Source: Paenalcaligenes niemegkensis
GTDB taxonomy: Bacteria; Pseudomonadota; Gammaproteobacteria; Burkholderiales; Burkholderiaceae_B
Direction of reading: 5' to 3'
Assembly (NCBI RefSeq): GCF_022230885.1
Contig: NZ_JAKGCT010000005.1
Location: 248,001-312,000 of the forward strand
Length of the DNA stretch: 64,000 nt
Shown: in pieces, positions 20,712 through 30,947 of the stretch
How positions within the stretch are numbered: the stretch's first letter is position 1
Layout: each line of letters begins with the position of its first letter
Translations under genes and position numbers: made by a program
The notes under the pieces: model-generated
What the model saw: only the letters and a program-made list of their open reading frames with translations
Told to the model about the DNA's origin: nothing
The model's database searches: none

Positions 20712-23150
20712 ATGCCAGCCAGTCCTTCAGCTTCAACGTCCGATATGCTCTCACGCGGCTCTCCGATCCGACGCGTGGCTGTGTGTGGGGCAGGGGTCAT
20801 GGGAGCGCAAATAGCCGCCCATTGTATCAACGCCGGTGTTCCCGTTGTATTGTTCGATTTAGCGTCAGAGAAAGGCAAAAAGAATGCCATTGTCGAAGGG
20901 GCTATCGCCAATCTCATCAAACTCCGGCCTGCTCCTTTGGCCGTGCCAGAGTTCGCCAAATTGATAACACCTGCAAACTATGATGATGATCTGCACTTGC
21001 TGGCCGGGTGCGACCTGATCATTGAGGCCATTGCCGAACGGCTGGATTGGAAGCGCGACCTCTACCGCAAGCTGGCTCCTGCAATCAGCCAGCATGCCAT
21101 CATTGCCAGCAATACATCAGGGCTGTCGATCGGAAGCTTGTCTGAAGCCCTACCCGAAGCGTTGCGTCATCGTTTTTGCGGTGTGCACTTTTTCAATCCA
21201 CCGCGCTATATGTCATTAGTGGAGCTTATCCCCACCGAGCAAACTGAAGCGGATTACCTCGATGTGCTGGAGACTTTTCTGGTCAGCCGTTTGGGGAAAG
21301 GGGTGATACGGGCTAAAGACACGCCGAACTTTATCGGTAACCGCATTGGTGTATTTGGTATTTTGTCAGTTTTTAAGCAGGCTGAGCAATTTGGGCTTAA
21401 TTACGAGCAGGTAGATGAACTCACCGGCACTAAGCTGGGACGAGCCAAATCAGGCACCTACCGAACGGCTGATGTCGTGGGGCTGGATACCTTGGCGCAT
21501 GTGGTGGGAACGATGGAGTCCCAACTGCAAAGTGATCCTTTTTACGCTCATTTTGCTTTGCCGCCGGTGGTGAAAGCACTCGTTGAAAAAGGAGCGTTGG
21601 GACAAAAATCAGGCGCAGGCTTCTACAAGAAAGTTGGCCGTGACATTTTACGGATTGACCCAAGCACGGGTGAATACGTAGCTGCTGATACGAAGGTGGA
21701 TGATGAGGTCTTGAAGCTGTTGTCCGAACGTGATCCCGCTAAGCGTCTGCAAGGTTTGCGTGACTCAAGTCACCCACAGGCGCAATTCGTGTGGGCAGTG
21801 TTGCGCGATACCTTTCACTATAGCGCCGTGCATCTGCACGACATTGCCGAGACCGCGCGTGATTTGGATTTGGCCATGAAGTGGGGCTTTGGGCACAGTC
21901 AGGGGCCTTTTGAAATTTGGCAGGCGGCGGGCTGGAAGAAAGTTGCCCACTGGATAGCTGAAGATATCCGCAATGGCAAAACCCTGAGCCAGGCGCCGTT
22001 GCCCGCCTGGGTAACGGAAGGCCCGGTAGCGCAGGCTCAAGGGGTACAAAATGTAAGGGGTTCGTGGAATCCGAAGACACAGCAGTTTCAGGGGCGCAGC
22101 GAGCTGGCTGTGTATAAACGCCAGTGGCTGGCTCCCCTGCAAGTGGGCGAGGCAGCGCAACAGCAAACGCATACCGTTTTTGAGGATGACGCTGTGCGGG
22201 CCTGGACAGTAGAGCATCCTGAAGCCAAGGGCGTGCTGCTGCTGTCCTTTAAAACGCGGATGCACACACTGAGTCCTGGTGTGGTTGATGGCATTATCCG
22301 CGCCGTTGAGCTGGCAGAGAGCGACTATGCTGCCTTGGTAATCGGGCAGCAAGGCGAGCCTTTTTCAGCAGGAGCCGATTTAAAAGCCATCTTGCCCATC
22401 TTCGAGCAAGGAGGGGCGAGTGCGGTAGAGCCTATAGAAAAGCGCATGCAGGAAATGGTGCTTCGTTTGCGCTATGCCCAGGTTCCTGTGGTGGCGGCCT
22501 TGGCCGGGATGGCGCTGGGCGGTGGTTGCGAGCTATCGGTGCATTGTGCCCATCGCGTTGCCCATCTGGAAACCTATATTGGTCTGGTTGAGGTGGGGAT
22601 CGGCCTGGTGCCTGGTGCAGGCGGTTTGGCCTACTGCGCGCGCCGCGCTGCCGAGTTGCAGCAGGGCGCGCCTGATGCGCCTCTGTTGGCCTATTTGAAG
22701 CGCTTTGCCTTGGCAGTAGTCAGTGCGCAGGTATCAAGCTCCGCCGTTGAAGCCCAGCAGTTGGGATATTTACGTGAATCCGACACCTTGGTCATGAACC
22801 GCAATGAGCTGTTGTACGTTGCAGTCAGCATGGCACGAGCCCTGGCGAATAGCGGTTGGCGCCCGCCTCTGGCACAGTCATTTCCGGTGGCAGGGCGTGA
22901 CGCCATCGCCACTTTGCAGGCACAGCTGCACAATATGCGCGTGGGCGGCTTCATTTCGGACTACGACTTTGAGATAGCCTCGAAGGTTGCTTATGTTATG
23001 TGTGGGGGCGATGTGGATCCAGGTTCTCTGGTGGACGAAGAATGGATATTGCGTCTTGAGCGAGAGGCCTTCCTGGCTCTGCTTGTGCAGCCCAAAACGC
23101 AGGAGCGAATCATGGGCATGCTGAAAACCGGAAAACCCGTACGAAACTAA
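20712..23150 (+). CDS. bifunctional 3-hydroxyacyl-CoA dehydrogenase / enoyl-CoA hydratase (FadN/FadB-like)
   Basis: This roughly 812-residue beta-oxidation enzyme hydrates enoyl-CoA and oxidises 3-hydroxyacyl-CoA. The start at 20712 is chosen for the GGAGA eight bases upstream; an ATG at 20697 is in frame but lacks a site. The order is dehydrogenase first: Rossmann VAVCGAGVMGAQIAAHCINA at residues about 20-40 and HFFNPPRYMSLVELIP near 155. The crotonase domain is C-terminal, with the oxyanion-hole motifs FSAGADLKAI and MALGGGCELSVH and the acid in VGLVEVGIGLVPGAGG. This order resembles Bacillus FadN more than E. coli FadB. It forms an operon with the thiolase 26 bases on. Confidence 0.92.
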   Translation: MPASPSASTSDMLSRGSPIRRVAVCGAGVMGAQIAAHCINAGVPVVLFDLASEKGKKNAIVEGAIANLIKLRPAPLAVPEFAKLITPANYDDDLHLLAGCDLIIEAIAERLDWKRDLYRKLAPAISQHAIIASNTSGLSIGSLSEALPEALRHRFCGVHFFNPPRYMSLVELIPTEQTEADYLDVLETFLVSRLGKGVIRAKDTPNFIGNRIGVFGILSVFKQAEQFGLNYEQVDELTGTKLGRAKSGTYRTADVVGLDTLAHVVGTMESQLQSDPFYAHFALPPVVKALVEKGALGQKSGAGFYKKVGRDILRIDPSTGEYVAADTKVDDEVLKLLSERDPAKRLQGLRDSSHPQAQFVWAVLRDTFHYSAVHLHDIAETARDLDLAMKWGFGHSQGPFEIWQAAGWKKVAHWIAEDIRNGKTLSQAPLPAWVTEGPVAQAQGVQNVRGSWNPKTQQFQGRSELAVYKRQWLAPLQVGEAAQQQTHTVFEDDAVRAWTVEHPEAKGVLLLSFKTRMHTLSPGVVDGIIRAVELAESDYAALVIGQQGEPFSAGADLKAILPIFEQGGASAVEPIEKRMQEMVLRLRYAQVPVVAALAGMALGGGCELSVHCAHRVAHLETYIGLVEVGIGLVPGAGGLAYCARRAAELQQGAPDAPLLAYLKRFALAVVSAQVSSSAVEAQQLGYLRESDTLVMNRNELLYVAVSMARALANSGWRPPLAQSFPVAGRDAIATLQAQLHNMRVGGFISDYDFEIASKVAYVMCGGDVDPGSLVDEEWILRLEREAFLALLVQPKTQERIMGMLKTGKPVRN

Positions 23151-23176
23151 GGTTGCCACTAGAAAGGAGTTTTGTG

Positions 23177-24373
23177 ATGAGTCAATTACAACAAGCATAC
23201 ATTGTGGCGGCGACCCGTACACCTATTGGCAAAGCGCCTCGAGGTGTGTTTATGCACACTCGCCCTGATGAGCTGCTGGCAACGGTAATCAATGGTTTGC
23301 TGGCACAGGTACCGAATCTGGATCCTGCAGTGGTGGAAGATGCCATTGTCGGATGTGCGATCCCAGAGGGGCCTCAGGGCCTGAACGTCGCCCGTATTGG
23401 CGCATTATTGTCGATTTTGCCGGATACGGTGGGTGGTATTACCGTGAACCGTTTTTGTGCATCTGGATTAAGCGCCATAGCCATGGCTGCCGACCGTATC
23501 CGTACGGGCGAAGCCGATATTCTGATTGCCGCTGGCACAGAGTCGATGAGCCAGGTGCCTACCATGGGGGTAAGCACGTCGTTCAGCCCGGAGATCTTCG
23601 CTCATGATGAGAACCTGGGGATTGCCTATGGCATGGGTTTAACAGCCGAGCAGGTGGCAAAGCAGTGGAAGGTATCGCGCGAAGATCAAGATGCCTTTGC
23701 TCTAGCCTCTCATCAAAAGGCTCTGGCGGCCCAGCAAAAAGGTGAGTTTAACGACGAAATGCTTCCTGTCGAGGTCACCCGCCGGGTGCCTAATCTTGAA
23801 ACAGGCCAAATCGACTTGCACACCCAAACCGTTTCGCTGGACGAAGGGCCCCGCGCTGATACCAGTCTGGAAGCGCTGGCAAAGTTACGTCCGGTTTTTG
23901 CAGCACGCGGTTCGGTCACGGCTGGAAATAGCTCTCAAACGTCGGACGGGGCGGGCGCGCTGCTGGTGGTTTCCGAGAAAGCGCTGAAAGAGCATAAGCT
24001 TACGCCTTTGGCGCGTTTTGTAACGTCGGCGGTGCGGGGCGTACCACCCGAAATCATGGGCATCGGCCCCAAGGTGGCGATTCCGATGGCATTAAAGCAA
24101 GCTGGGCTACGGGCGGATCAGTTAGGGTGGATTGAACTGAATGAGGCGTTTGCTGCGCAGTCTCTGGCGGTGATACGCGATCTCGATTTAAATCCGGACG
24201 TGATCAATCCCATGGGCGGTGCGATTGCGCTTGGGCATCCGCTGGGTGCTACGGGGGCGATCCGTGCAGCAACGGTCATACACGGGTTGCGTCGGCATAA
24301 TCTGGATTATGGCATGCTGACCATGTGCGTCGGCACCGGCATGGGAATGGCGGGTATTTTTGAGCGTGTTTGA
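23177..24373 (+). CDS. acetyl-CoA C-acyltransferase (thiolase, FadA/FadI-like)
   Basis: This 398-residue thiolase cleaves 3-ketoacyl-CoA with CoA to finish each beta-oxidation cycle. The start at 23177 (MSQLQQAYIVAATRTPIGK) follows AAAGGAG. The acylated Cys is in VNRFCASGLSAIAMAA (about residue 91); the catalytic His is in GGAIALGHPLGATGA and the second Cys in CVGTGMGMAGIFE. It is the second gene of the PsrA-box operon and ends before a strong terminator. Confidence 0.94.
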   Translation: MSQLQQAYIVAATRTPIGKAPRGVFMHTRPDELLATVINGLLAQVPNLDPAVVEDAIVGCAIPEGPQGLNVARIGALLSILPDTVGGITVNRFCASGLSAIAMAADRIRTGEADILIAAGTESMSQVPTMGVSTSFSPEIFAHDENLGIAYGMGLTAEQVAKQWKVSREDQDAFALASHQKALAAQQKGEFNDEMLPVEVTRRVPNLETGQIDLHTQTVSLDEGPRADTSLEALAKLRPVFAARGSVTAGNSSQTSDGAGALLVVSEKALKEHKLTPLARFVTSAVRGVPPEIMGIGPKVAIPMALKQAGLRADQLGWIELNEAFAAQSLAVIRDLDLNPDVINPMGGAIALGHPLGATGAIRAATVIHGLRRHNLDYGMLTMCVGTGMGMAGIFERV

Positions 24374-24453
24374 GCGCTGGAGGCAGCTCTGCTTCAGCGG
24401 CCGAGCTACGATTTGTGATTAGCTTTTAGTGCCTGAAAGCAGCACTTGTCTTT

Positions 24454-24485
24454 AACCCCGTTAATATCACGTTAACGGGGTTTTT
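24454..24485 (+). terminator. Rho-independent terminator of the beta-oxidation operon
   Basis: A perfect 11-base stem AACCCCGTTAA (24454-24464) / TTAACGGGGTT (24472-24482) with a 7-base loop is followed by a T5 run. It lies 80 bases after the thiolase stop. Confidence 0.9.
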
Positions 24486-24603
24486 CCGTTGTAAATCAAT
24501 GAGCAAGCATAAAACAGTGTCACTAGGGATCCAGACTGGTTTACTAGGGGTTTCCCTATATTTCAGCCTTAAAGTAGAACTGGAGCTAGAGTTTTTTTCG
24601 TCT

Positions 24604-24617
24604 ATATGATTTCATAT
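24604..24617. promoter_or_regulatory. 14-base perfect palindrome in front of the fucose operon
   Basis: ATATGATTTCATAT is a perfect inverted repeat (6-base arms, 2-base centre), 31 bases upstream of the first fucose gene at 24648. Its position overlaps where transcription would begin, so an operator role is plausible, with the IclR protein at the end of the cluster the obvious candidate. AT-rich palindromes also arise by chance. Confidence 0.4.
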
Positions 24618-24647
24618 GTGAAACTTACTTTTATTGATGGGGGTTTC

Positions 24648-25418
24648 ATGACCGCTAGAGTGGCTAATAAAACTGCTGTTGTAACGGCTGCTGGACAAGG
24701 CATTGGACGCGCAAGCGTCCTGGCGCTTGCCAAAGAAGGCGCAACAGTTTGGGCAACAGATATTAACGAGTCGGCCTTGGCTGAGTTACGCGCAGAAGCC
24801 GAAGCAGCGGGTGTGAACGTAAAAACCGCCGTATTGAACGTGCGTGATGCCGAAGCGATCAATGCTTTCGCCCAGCAAGCCGGGCGTATTGATATTTTGT
24901 TTAACTGCGCGGGCTATGTGGCTAGCGGCTCTATCCTGGACTCGACTGAAGCCGATTTCGACTTCAGCATGGATCTCAACGTGAAGTCGATGTTCCACAT
25001 GATCAAGGCCTTCGTGCCTGCCATGATTCAACATGGGGCCGGCTCGATCATCAACATGGCTTCTGCAGCATCCAGCGTAAAAGGTGTGCCAAACCGTTTT
25101 GTATACGGCACATCCAAAGCCGCTGTTATCGGGTTGACCAAGGCGGTTGCGGCTGATTTTGTTGCCAACGGCGTACGTTGCAACGTGATATGTCCAGGCA
25201 CCATTCAATCCCCGTCGTTAAACGAACGCATTAACGTGCAAGCGGAGCTTTCAGGCGCCGATCAAGAGGCTGTGCGCCAAGCATTTGTTGCCCGTCAGCC
25301 CGTAGGTCGCCTGGGAACACCGGAAGAAGTAGCAGCGTTGGTCGTCTACTTGTCGTCAGACGAGTCTGCCTTTGTCACCGGTGCGACTCATGTCATTGAT
25401 GGCGGATGGTCCAACTAA
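24648..25418 (+). CDS. 2-keto-3-deoxy-L-fuconate dehydrogenase (SDR family)
   Basis: This 256-residue classical short-chain dehydrogenase probably oxidises 2-keto-3-deoxy-L-fuconate to 2,4-diketo-3-deoxy-L-fuconate with NAD+. The start at 24648 (MTARVANKTAVVTAAGQGIG) has GGGGG upstream and gives a normal Rossmann start; an in-frame ATG at 24606 would add 14 unlikely residues. Motifs are AAGQGIGRAS, LFNCAG, the Ser of NMASAASSVKG, YGTSKAA and ICPGTIQSPS. The assignment rests on the surrounding complete fucose pathway and good resemblance to the known enzyme. It is the first gene of the operon. Confidence 0.85.
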   Translation: MTARVANKTAVVTAAGQGIGRASVLALAKEGATVWATDINESALAELRAEAEAAGVNVKTAVLNVRDAEAINAFAQQAGRIDILFNCAGYVASGSILDSTEADFDFSMDLNVKSMFHMIKAFVPAMIQHGAGSIINMASAASSVKGVPNRFVYGTSKAAVIGLTKAVAADFVANGVRCNVICPGTIQSPSLNERINVQAELSGADQEAVRQAFVARQPVGRLGTPEEVAALVVYLSSDESAFVTGATHVIDGGWSN

Positions 25419-25461
25419 GTAGACCCTGGAAGGTCGCTTTTATTTGATTACGGAGTAAGCA

Positions 25462-26304
25462 ATGAAGTTGTTACGTGTAGGTGAGAAAGGTCAAGAGAAG
25501 CCGGCAGCATTGGATGCAGATGGCAAGTTGCGTGATCTATCGTCGGTAGTATCGGATATTGCCGGTGAAGCATTGACGCCAGAAGGCTTGAATAAATTAC
25601 GCGATGTGGATTTGAGCACATTGCCAGAGCTGGATGCCGGACTGCGTTACGGCGCGTGTGTGGGCAATGTAGGCAAATTTATTTGTATCGGCCTTAACTA
25701 CGCTGATCATGCAGCAGAAAGCGGTGCTGAGGTGCCTAAAGAGCCTATCGTTTTCGGAAAATGGACCAGCGCTATCGTTGGCCCCAATGACGACGTGGAA
25801 ATTCCTCGCGACTCCAAGAAAACCGACTGGGAAGTCGAGCTCGGCGTCGTGATCGGCAAAGGCGGCCGTTACATCAGTGAAGAAGATGCAATGGATCACG
25901 TAGCCGGTTACTGCGTTATCAACGACATCTCCGAGCGCGAATTTCAGCTGGAGCGTGGCGGTTCATGGGATAAGGGCAAGGGTTCAGACACCTTTGGTCC
26001 TATCGGACCCTGGCTGGTGACGGCTGATGAAGTGGCCGATGTCGGCAATTTGAAGCTTTGGCTGGAAGTCGATGGCAAGCGTTACCAGGATGGCACCACC
26101 GCCAACTTGATCTTTGACGTGCCACACATCGTGAGCTATCTGAGCCGTTTCATGAGCCTGCAGCCCGGTGACGTCATCTCCACCGGTACGCCAGCGGGTG
26201 TAGGCCTGGGCCAGACTCCTCCTGTCTACCTTCAGCCTGGCAATGTCGTACGTTTGGGTATTGAAGGGCTGGGCGAACAGCAACAGACAGTTGTTCAAGC
26301 GTAG
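25462..26304 (+). CDS. 2,4-diketo-3-deoxy-L-fuconate hydrolase (fumarylacetoacetate hydrolase family)
   Basis: This 280-residue FAH-fold enzyme most likely splits 2,4-diketo-3-deoxy-L-fuconate into pyruvate and L-lactate, the last step of non-phosphorylating L-fucose breakdown. FAH-family landmarks are KFICIGLNYADHAAES, PIVFGKWTSAIVGPNDDVEI, the metal-binding DWEVELGVVIGKGG and GYCVINDISEREFQ, and ISTGTPAGVGLG. It lies 43 bases after the dehydrogenase that would make its substrate. FAH proteins have varied substrates, so the specificity is from context. Confidence 0.85.
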   Translation: MKLLRVGEKGQEKPAALDADGKLRDLSSVVSDIAGEALTPEGLNKLRDVDLSTLPELDAGLRYGACVGNVGKFICIGLNYADHAAESGAEVPKEPIVFGKWTSAIVGPNDDVEIPRDSKKTDWEVELGVVIGKGGRYISEEDAMDHVAGYCVINDISEREFQLERGGSWDKGKGSDTFGPIGPWLVTADEVADVGNLKLWLEVDGKRYQDGTTANLIFDVPHIVSYLSRFMSLQPGDVISTGTPAGVGLGQTPPVYLQPGNVVRLGIEGLGEQQQTVVQA

Positions 26305-26336
26305 TGGCATCTCGCCTTAAGAATCAGGATTAAACA

Positions 26337-27617
26337 ATGACGACAATCACTTCAATGGAAGTGAGGGATATTCGCTTCCCCACTTCAGATAATCTAGACG
26401 GTTCAGATGCCATGAACCTGGACCCCGACTACTCGGCTGCATATGTGGTTCTGCACACCGACACAGAAGGGCTGGAAGGCCACGGGCTGACATTCACGAT
26501 TGGTCGCGGCAATGACATATGCTGCGCTGCGATCCGGGCAATGGAACATCTGGTGGTGGGTCTGGATCTGGCCTGGGTCGCTGAGGACATGGGGCGTTTC
26601 TGGCGCCATGTTACCAGCGACAGCCAATTGCGCTGGATCGGTCCCGACAAGGGGGCCATCCACCTTGCCACCGGGGCAGTAGTAAACGCGATGTGGGATC
26701 TTTGGGCTAAATCTGAAGCTAAGCCCGTGTGGCGCCTGGTCGCCGAGATGAGCCCTGAAGAAATCGTAAAGCTGATCGATTTCCGCTACATCACTGACTG
26801 CATCACACCTGAAGAAGCGCTTGAGCTTCTGAGCAGTCGTGAGGCTGGCAAGGCTGAACGTATCGCCGAGCTGGAGCAGAACGGTTACCCCTGCTACACC
26901 ACATCGGCCGGATGGCTGGGCTACGACGACGAAAAACTTCGCCGTTTGGCTCAAGAGGCGGTGGATGCAGGCTTCGATTACGTGAAATTGAAAGTCGGCC
27001 GTGATCTGGAAGACGACAAACGCCGTTTGCGCATTGCTCGTGAGGTGCTGGGCGATTCGCGCAATCTGATGATTGACGCCAACCAGGTATGGGAAGTGAA
27101 TCAGGCCATCGATTGGCTGGATCAGTTGGCCTTTGCTAAGCCCTGGTTTATTGAAGAGCCCACCAGTCCTGACGATATCGCAGGCCATCGCAAAATTCGC
27201 CAGGCCATGAAAGGCAAGATGCAGGTCGCCACTGGCGAAATGTGTCAGAACCGGATCATGTTCAAGCAGTTGATCATGGAAGGCGCCGTCGATGTGGTGC
27301 AAATCGACGCCTGCCGTTTGGGTGGCGTGAACGAAGTGCTGGCTGTAATGCTGATGGCTGCCAAGTATGGCCTGAAAGTGTGCCCGCATGCAGGTGGCGT
27401 AGGCCTGTGCGAGTACGTTCAGCATTTGTCGATGATTGATTACATCTCAATAGCAGGCACCAAGGAAGGACGTGTTATTGAATTCGTCGATCATCTGCAT
27501 GAGCATTTTGTGGATCCATGCCGTATTGAAAATGCCGCCTATGTGGCCCCTTCAATGCCAGGCTATTCCATCGAGATGAAACGTTCATCCATCGAAGAGT
27601 ACGAGTTCAAAGGCTAA
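26337..27617 (+). CDS. fucD: L-fuconate dehydratase (enolase superfamily)
   Basis: FucD removes water from L-fuconate to give 2-keto-3-deoxy-L-fuconate. This 426-residue protein is a mandelate-racemase-type member of the enolase superfamily. The catalytic residues fall where the characterised FucD has them: Lys217 and Lys219 in DYVKLKVGRD, metal ligands Asp247 (MIDANQVW), Glu273 (WFIEEPTS) and Glu301 (ATGEMCQNR), and the base His351 in CPHAGGVGLCEY. The flanking lactonase and ketodeoxy-acid dehydrogenase support the assignment. A long open frame on the opposite strand is a codon-bias shadow. Confidence 0.94.
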   Translation: MTTITSMEVRDIRFPTSDNLDGSDAMNLDPDYSAAYVVLHTDTEGLEGHGLTFTIGRGNDICCAAIRAMEHLVVGLDLAWVAEDMGRFWRHVTSDSQLRWIGPDKGAIHLATGAVVNAMWDLWAKSEAKPVWRLVAEMSPEEIVKLIDFRYITDCITPEEALELLSSREAGKAERIAELEQNGYPCYTTSAGWLGYDDEKLRRLAQEAVDAGFDYVKLKVGRDLEDDKRRLRIAREVLGDSRNLMIDANQVWEVNQAIDWLDQLAFAKPWFIEEPTSPDDIAGHRKIRQAMKGKMQVATGEMCQNRIMFKQLIMEGAVDVVQIDACRLGGVNEVLAVMLMAAKYGLKVCPHAGGVGLCEYVQHLSMIDYISIAGTKEGRVIEFVDHLHEHFVDPCRIENAAYVAPSMPGYSIEMKRSSIEEYEFKG

Positions 27618-27632
27618 GGTCGGAGCATCAAC

Positions 27633-28493
27633 GTGAAAATAGACGCGCATCAACATTTCTGGACCTTTAATCCCACCGATTTTCCGTGGATTGATTCTGA
27701 TATGGAGATGTTGAGGCGCGACTATCACGCTGAGCAGGCGGTTTCTTTGCTCGACAGGCATGGTTTTGATGCGGCTATCGCCGTGCAGGCTCGTGCTGAC
27801 TGGGTAGAGAACGACTGGCTGTTTGCGTTGGCTGGGCAATCGTCACGTATCGCCGGTGTAGTGGGCTGGGCAGATTTACTTGATGAGTCAGCCCAGGAAA
27901 AAATGGATGTTCTGCTTGGACATCCCCAGTGCCTGGGAGTACGGGCCATGCTGCAAGACATGAGCTTCCCGGCATCGGTTATGCAAGATGCAGTTTTTAA
28001 CCGCTATCTCAAACAAATTCAGGATCAGGGCGTCGTTTACGAAGTGTTATTACGCCATGATCAGCTTGATGGCGTTATTTCTTTTTGCCGTCATAACGAT
28101 AGTCATTTTTTAGTCGTGGATCATCTGGCTAAACCTGATTACGAAGCGGGTATTACATCCGCTTCGGGGCAGCGCTGGAGCAGTGTGTTCCAGCAGTTGT
28201 CCGAACTGCCTCACGTCTACGTGAAGCTTTCGGGATTGTTAACGGAAGTAGACGTGTCGGCGCTCAAGTCTGCCGCCGACGCCGACCTTGTGTTTTGGCC
28301 TTTTTTGGACGCAGTGCTGGAGTGGTTTGGTGCGCAAAGAGTGGTATTTGGCAGCGACTGGCCTGTAGCGCATCTGCGCGGTGAGTACGACATGGGGCTG
28401 GGAGTGATTGAGCGCTGGGCTCAAGCCCGCCTGTCAGCATCCGAAGTCGAACTGCTGTTTGGCACTAACGCACGCCGTCTTTATTCTATTTAG
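27633..28493 (+). CDS. L-fuconolactone hydrolase (amidohydrolase 2 family)
   Basis: This 286-residue TIM-barrel hydrolase opens L-fucono-lactone to L-fuconate. The start is GTG at 27633 (MKIDAHQHFWTFNPTDFPW), with CGGAG upstream. The metal-binding HxH pair is His6/His8; the later landmarks are VVDHLAKPDY, YVKLSGLLTEVD and the Asp of VFGSDWPVAHL. These are typical of COG3618-type lactonases encoded with fucose or rhamnose dehydrogenases. It is 15 bases from the dehydratase stop and 12 from the next dehydrogenase. Confidence 0.9.
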   Translation: MKIDAHQHFWTFNPTDFPWIDSDMEMLRRDYHAEQAVSLLDRHGFDAAIAVQARADWVENDWLFALAGQSSRIAGVVGWADLLDESAQEKMDVLLGHPQCLGVRAMLQDMSFPASVMQDAVFNRYLKQIQDQGVVYEVLLRHDQLDGVISFCRHNDSHFLVVDHLAKPDYEAGITSASGQRWSSVFQQLSELPHVYVKLSGLLTEVDVSALKSAADADLVFWPFLDAVLEWFGAQRVVFGSDWPVAHLRGEYDMGLGVIERWAQARLSASEVELLFGTNARRLYSI

Positions 28494-29282
<789 letters not shown>

Positions 29283-29303
29283 ACATTGACAGCGGAGTGA
29301 ACG

Positions 29304-29660
29304 ATGAAGAAATGCATGATGCTCGATCTGAAAAATGATGAGCAGGCCATCCAGGAATATGAGCGCCTGCATCAACAAGTATGGCCGGAGGTTGAAGCAC
29401 AGTTTAAGAACTTCGGTGTGCTGAGCGTTGATATTTATCGCCTGGGAACCCGGCTGTGCATGGTGATGCAAACCGATGATTCTCTATTCGATCAATATGC
29501 TTTTCAAGCGGCTCAAGACAGCGATCCGCGCGTGCAAGAGTGGGAAACATTGATGTGGCGATTTCAATCGCCGACCCCTTGGACGCCAGCAGGAGAAAAG
29601 TGGATGGAAGCTAAAAGCATCTATCAATTCTGCGCTGGCCCAAGTTACGTAAAAAATTGA
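29304..29660 (+). CDS. L-fucose mutarotase (L-rhamnose mutarotase family)
   Basis: This 118-residue protein of the RhaM/DUF718 family converts alpha- and beta-L-fucose so that the dehydrogenase gets the right anomer. The family pattern is YERLHQQVWPEVEAQF near residues 18-33, then SVDIYRLGTRLCMVMQTDD and WRFQSPTPWTPAGEKWMEA. The protein is small and complete. It sits between the fucose dehydrogenase and the permease, fitting an early role in the pathway. It is not the FucU family. Confidence 0.9.
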   Translation: MKKCMMLDLKNDEQAIQEYERLHQQVWPEVEAQFKNFGVLSVDIYRLGTRLCMVMQTDDSLFDQYAFQAAQDSDPRVQEWETLMWRFQSPTPWTPAGEKWMEAKSIYQFCAGPSYVKN

Positions 29661-29677
29661 TTGTCGGAGAGTAAGTC

Positions 29678-30922
29678 GTGGAAAATACCCAAGCAGATCA
29701 GACCCTTGGCCGTGTGGAGGGTGGTTCGTACAAACTTGCCATCATATTGATTACCAGCTTGTTTTTTATGTGGGGCCTTTCGTATGGATTGCTCGACGTA
29801 CTCAATAAGCATTTTCAGGATGCCTTGAATGTCAGCAAAGCCCAGTCGGGGCTACTGCAGGCTGCCTACTTTGGTGCGTATTTTATCGTGGCGGTGCCTG
29901 CTGCCATGTTCATGGAGCGCTTCGGATATAAGCCGGGTATTCTGCTTGGCCTTTCTCTGTTCGCGGTAGGGGCGCTGCTGTTTATTCCCGCATCAGGAGC
30001 CGCCAGCTTTGCCATGTTCCTTTTTGCCTTGTTTGTTCTGGCCTCAGGGCTCGGATGCCTGGAGACTGCCGCCAATCCTTATGCCACAGTGCTGGGCAGT
30101 GAAGAGGGCGCTGCACGCCGTCTGAATCTGGCGCAGTCGTTCAACGGATTGGGCAGCTTTGTAGGTCCTCTTATCGGGGGGACCTTCTTCTTTAGTTCAA
30201 CGGCTACCGAGACAGGCGCGATTGCCGAAGTGGCAGGTTTTGATGGCGTACGCATCACTTATGTGCTGATTGCGCTGGTGGTGATTGTGCTGGCCATATT
30301 GATAGCCCGTGCCCCCTTGCCTGATATTCGTGAAGCCGGAACCAAAGAACAGGCGCAGTCTTTACCCTTGTCCAAGCAGCGCCATTACGTAAATGGTGTG
30401 GTGACTCTGTTTTTCTACGTGGCAGCTCAGGTGGGCTTAGGCGCATTTTTTATCAATTACGCAATTGACCACTGGGGCAACATGACCGCCTCAAAAGCAT
30501 CCTATTGGTTGTCGGTAGCCATGCTGTGCTACATGATCGGTCGCTTTGTCAGTACCGCCATCATGAAGTTCGTGGCGCCGCGCGTGCTGCTGGCCTGGTA
30601 TGCCTTGGCCAATATCGTGTTGATGGGCGTCGTGATCGCTGGTGTGCCGGTATGGTCAGTTATTGCCCTGGTTCTGGCTTTCCTCTTCATGTCCATTATG
30701 TTCCCCACGATTTTCGCCTTGAGCCTCGAGCGACTGGGAAGCCGGACAAAACGCGGCTCATCGTATTTGATTATGTCGCTGGTAGGTGGGGCTGTAGCGC
30801 CCTTCGTGATGGGAGTGATTGCTGATAACAGCTCAATCGAGCAAGCATTCTGGCTGCCCTTAGGCTGTTTCGCCATAGTGCTTTGGTTCGCAAAACGGGG
30901 CAGTCGTATCGTTCAGCCCTAA
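29678..30922 (+). CDS. fucP: L-fucose:H+ symporter (FucP-like, MFS)
   Basis: This 414-residue major-facilitator permease has about 12 membrane segments. It uses GTG at 29678 with GGAGAG upstream. FucP-family features are FFMWGLSYGLLDVLNKHFQ near the N-terminus, SGLLQAAYFGAYFIVAVPA and GLGCLETAANPYATVLGS. It starts 17 bases after the mutarotase. Because a TRAP transporter is encoded directly downstream, the operon has two importers; FucP is the likelier one for neutral L-fucose. Confidence 0.9.
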   Translation: MENTQADQTLGRVEGGSYKLAIILITSLFFMWGLSYGLLDVLNKHFQDALNVSKAQSGLLQAAYFGAYFIVAVPAAMFMERFGYKPGILLGLSLFAVGALLFIPASGAASFAMFLFALFVLASGLGCLETAANPYATVLGSEEGAARRLNLAQSFNGLGSFVGPLIGGTFFFSSTATETGAIAEVAGFDGVRITYVLIALVVIVLAILIARAPLPDIREAGTKEQAQSLPLSKQRHYVNGVVTLFFYVAAQVGLGAFFINYAIDHWGNMTASKASYWLSVAMLCYMIGRFVSTAIMKFVAPRVLLAWYALANIVLMGVVIAGVPVWSVIALVLAFLFMSIMFPTIFALSLERLGSRTKRGSSYLIMSLVGGAVAPFVMGVIADNSSIEQAFWLPLGCFAIVLWFAKRGSRIVQP

Positions 30923-30947
30923 AAAAGACTCAGTCTAGGAGACAACT

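Noticed and set aside
26403-27425. 340-residue frame antisense to fucD
   Set aside because: It is the codon-bias shadow of a clearly conserved enzyme with all catalytic residues on the plus strand.
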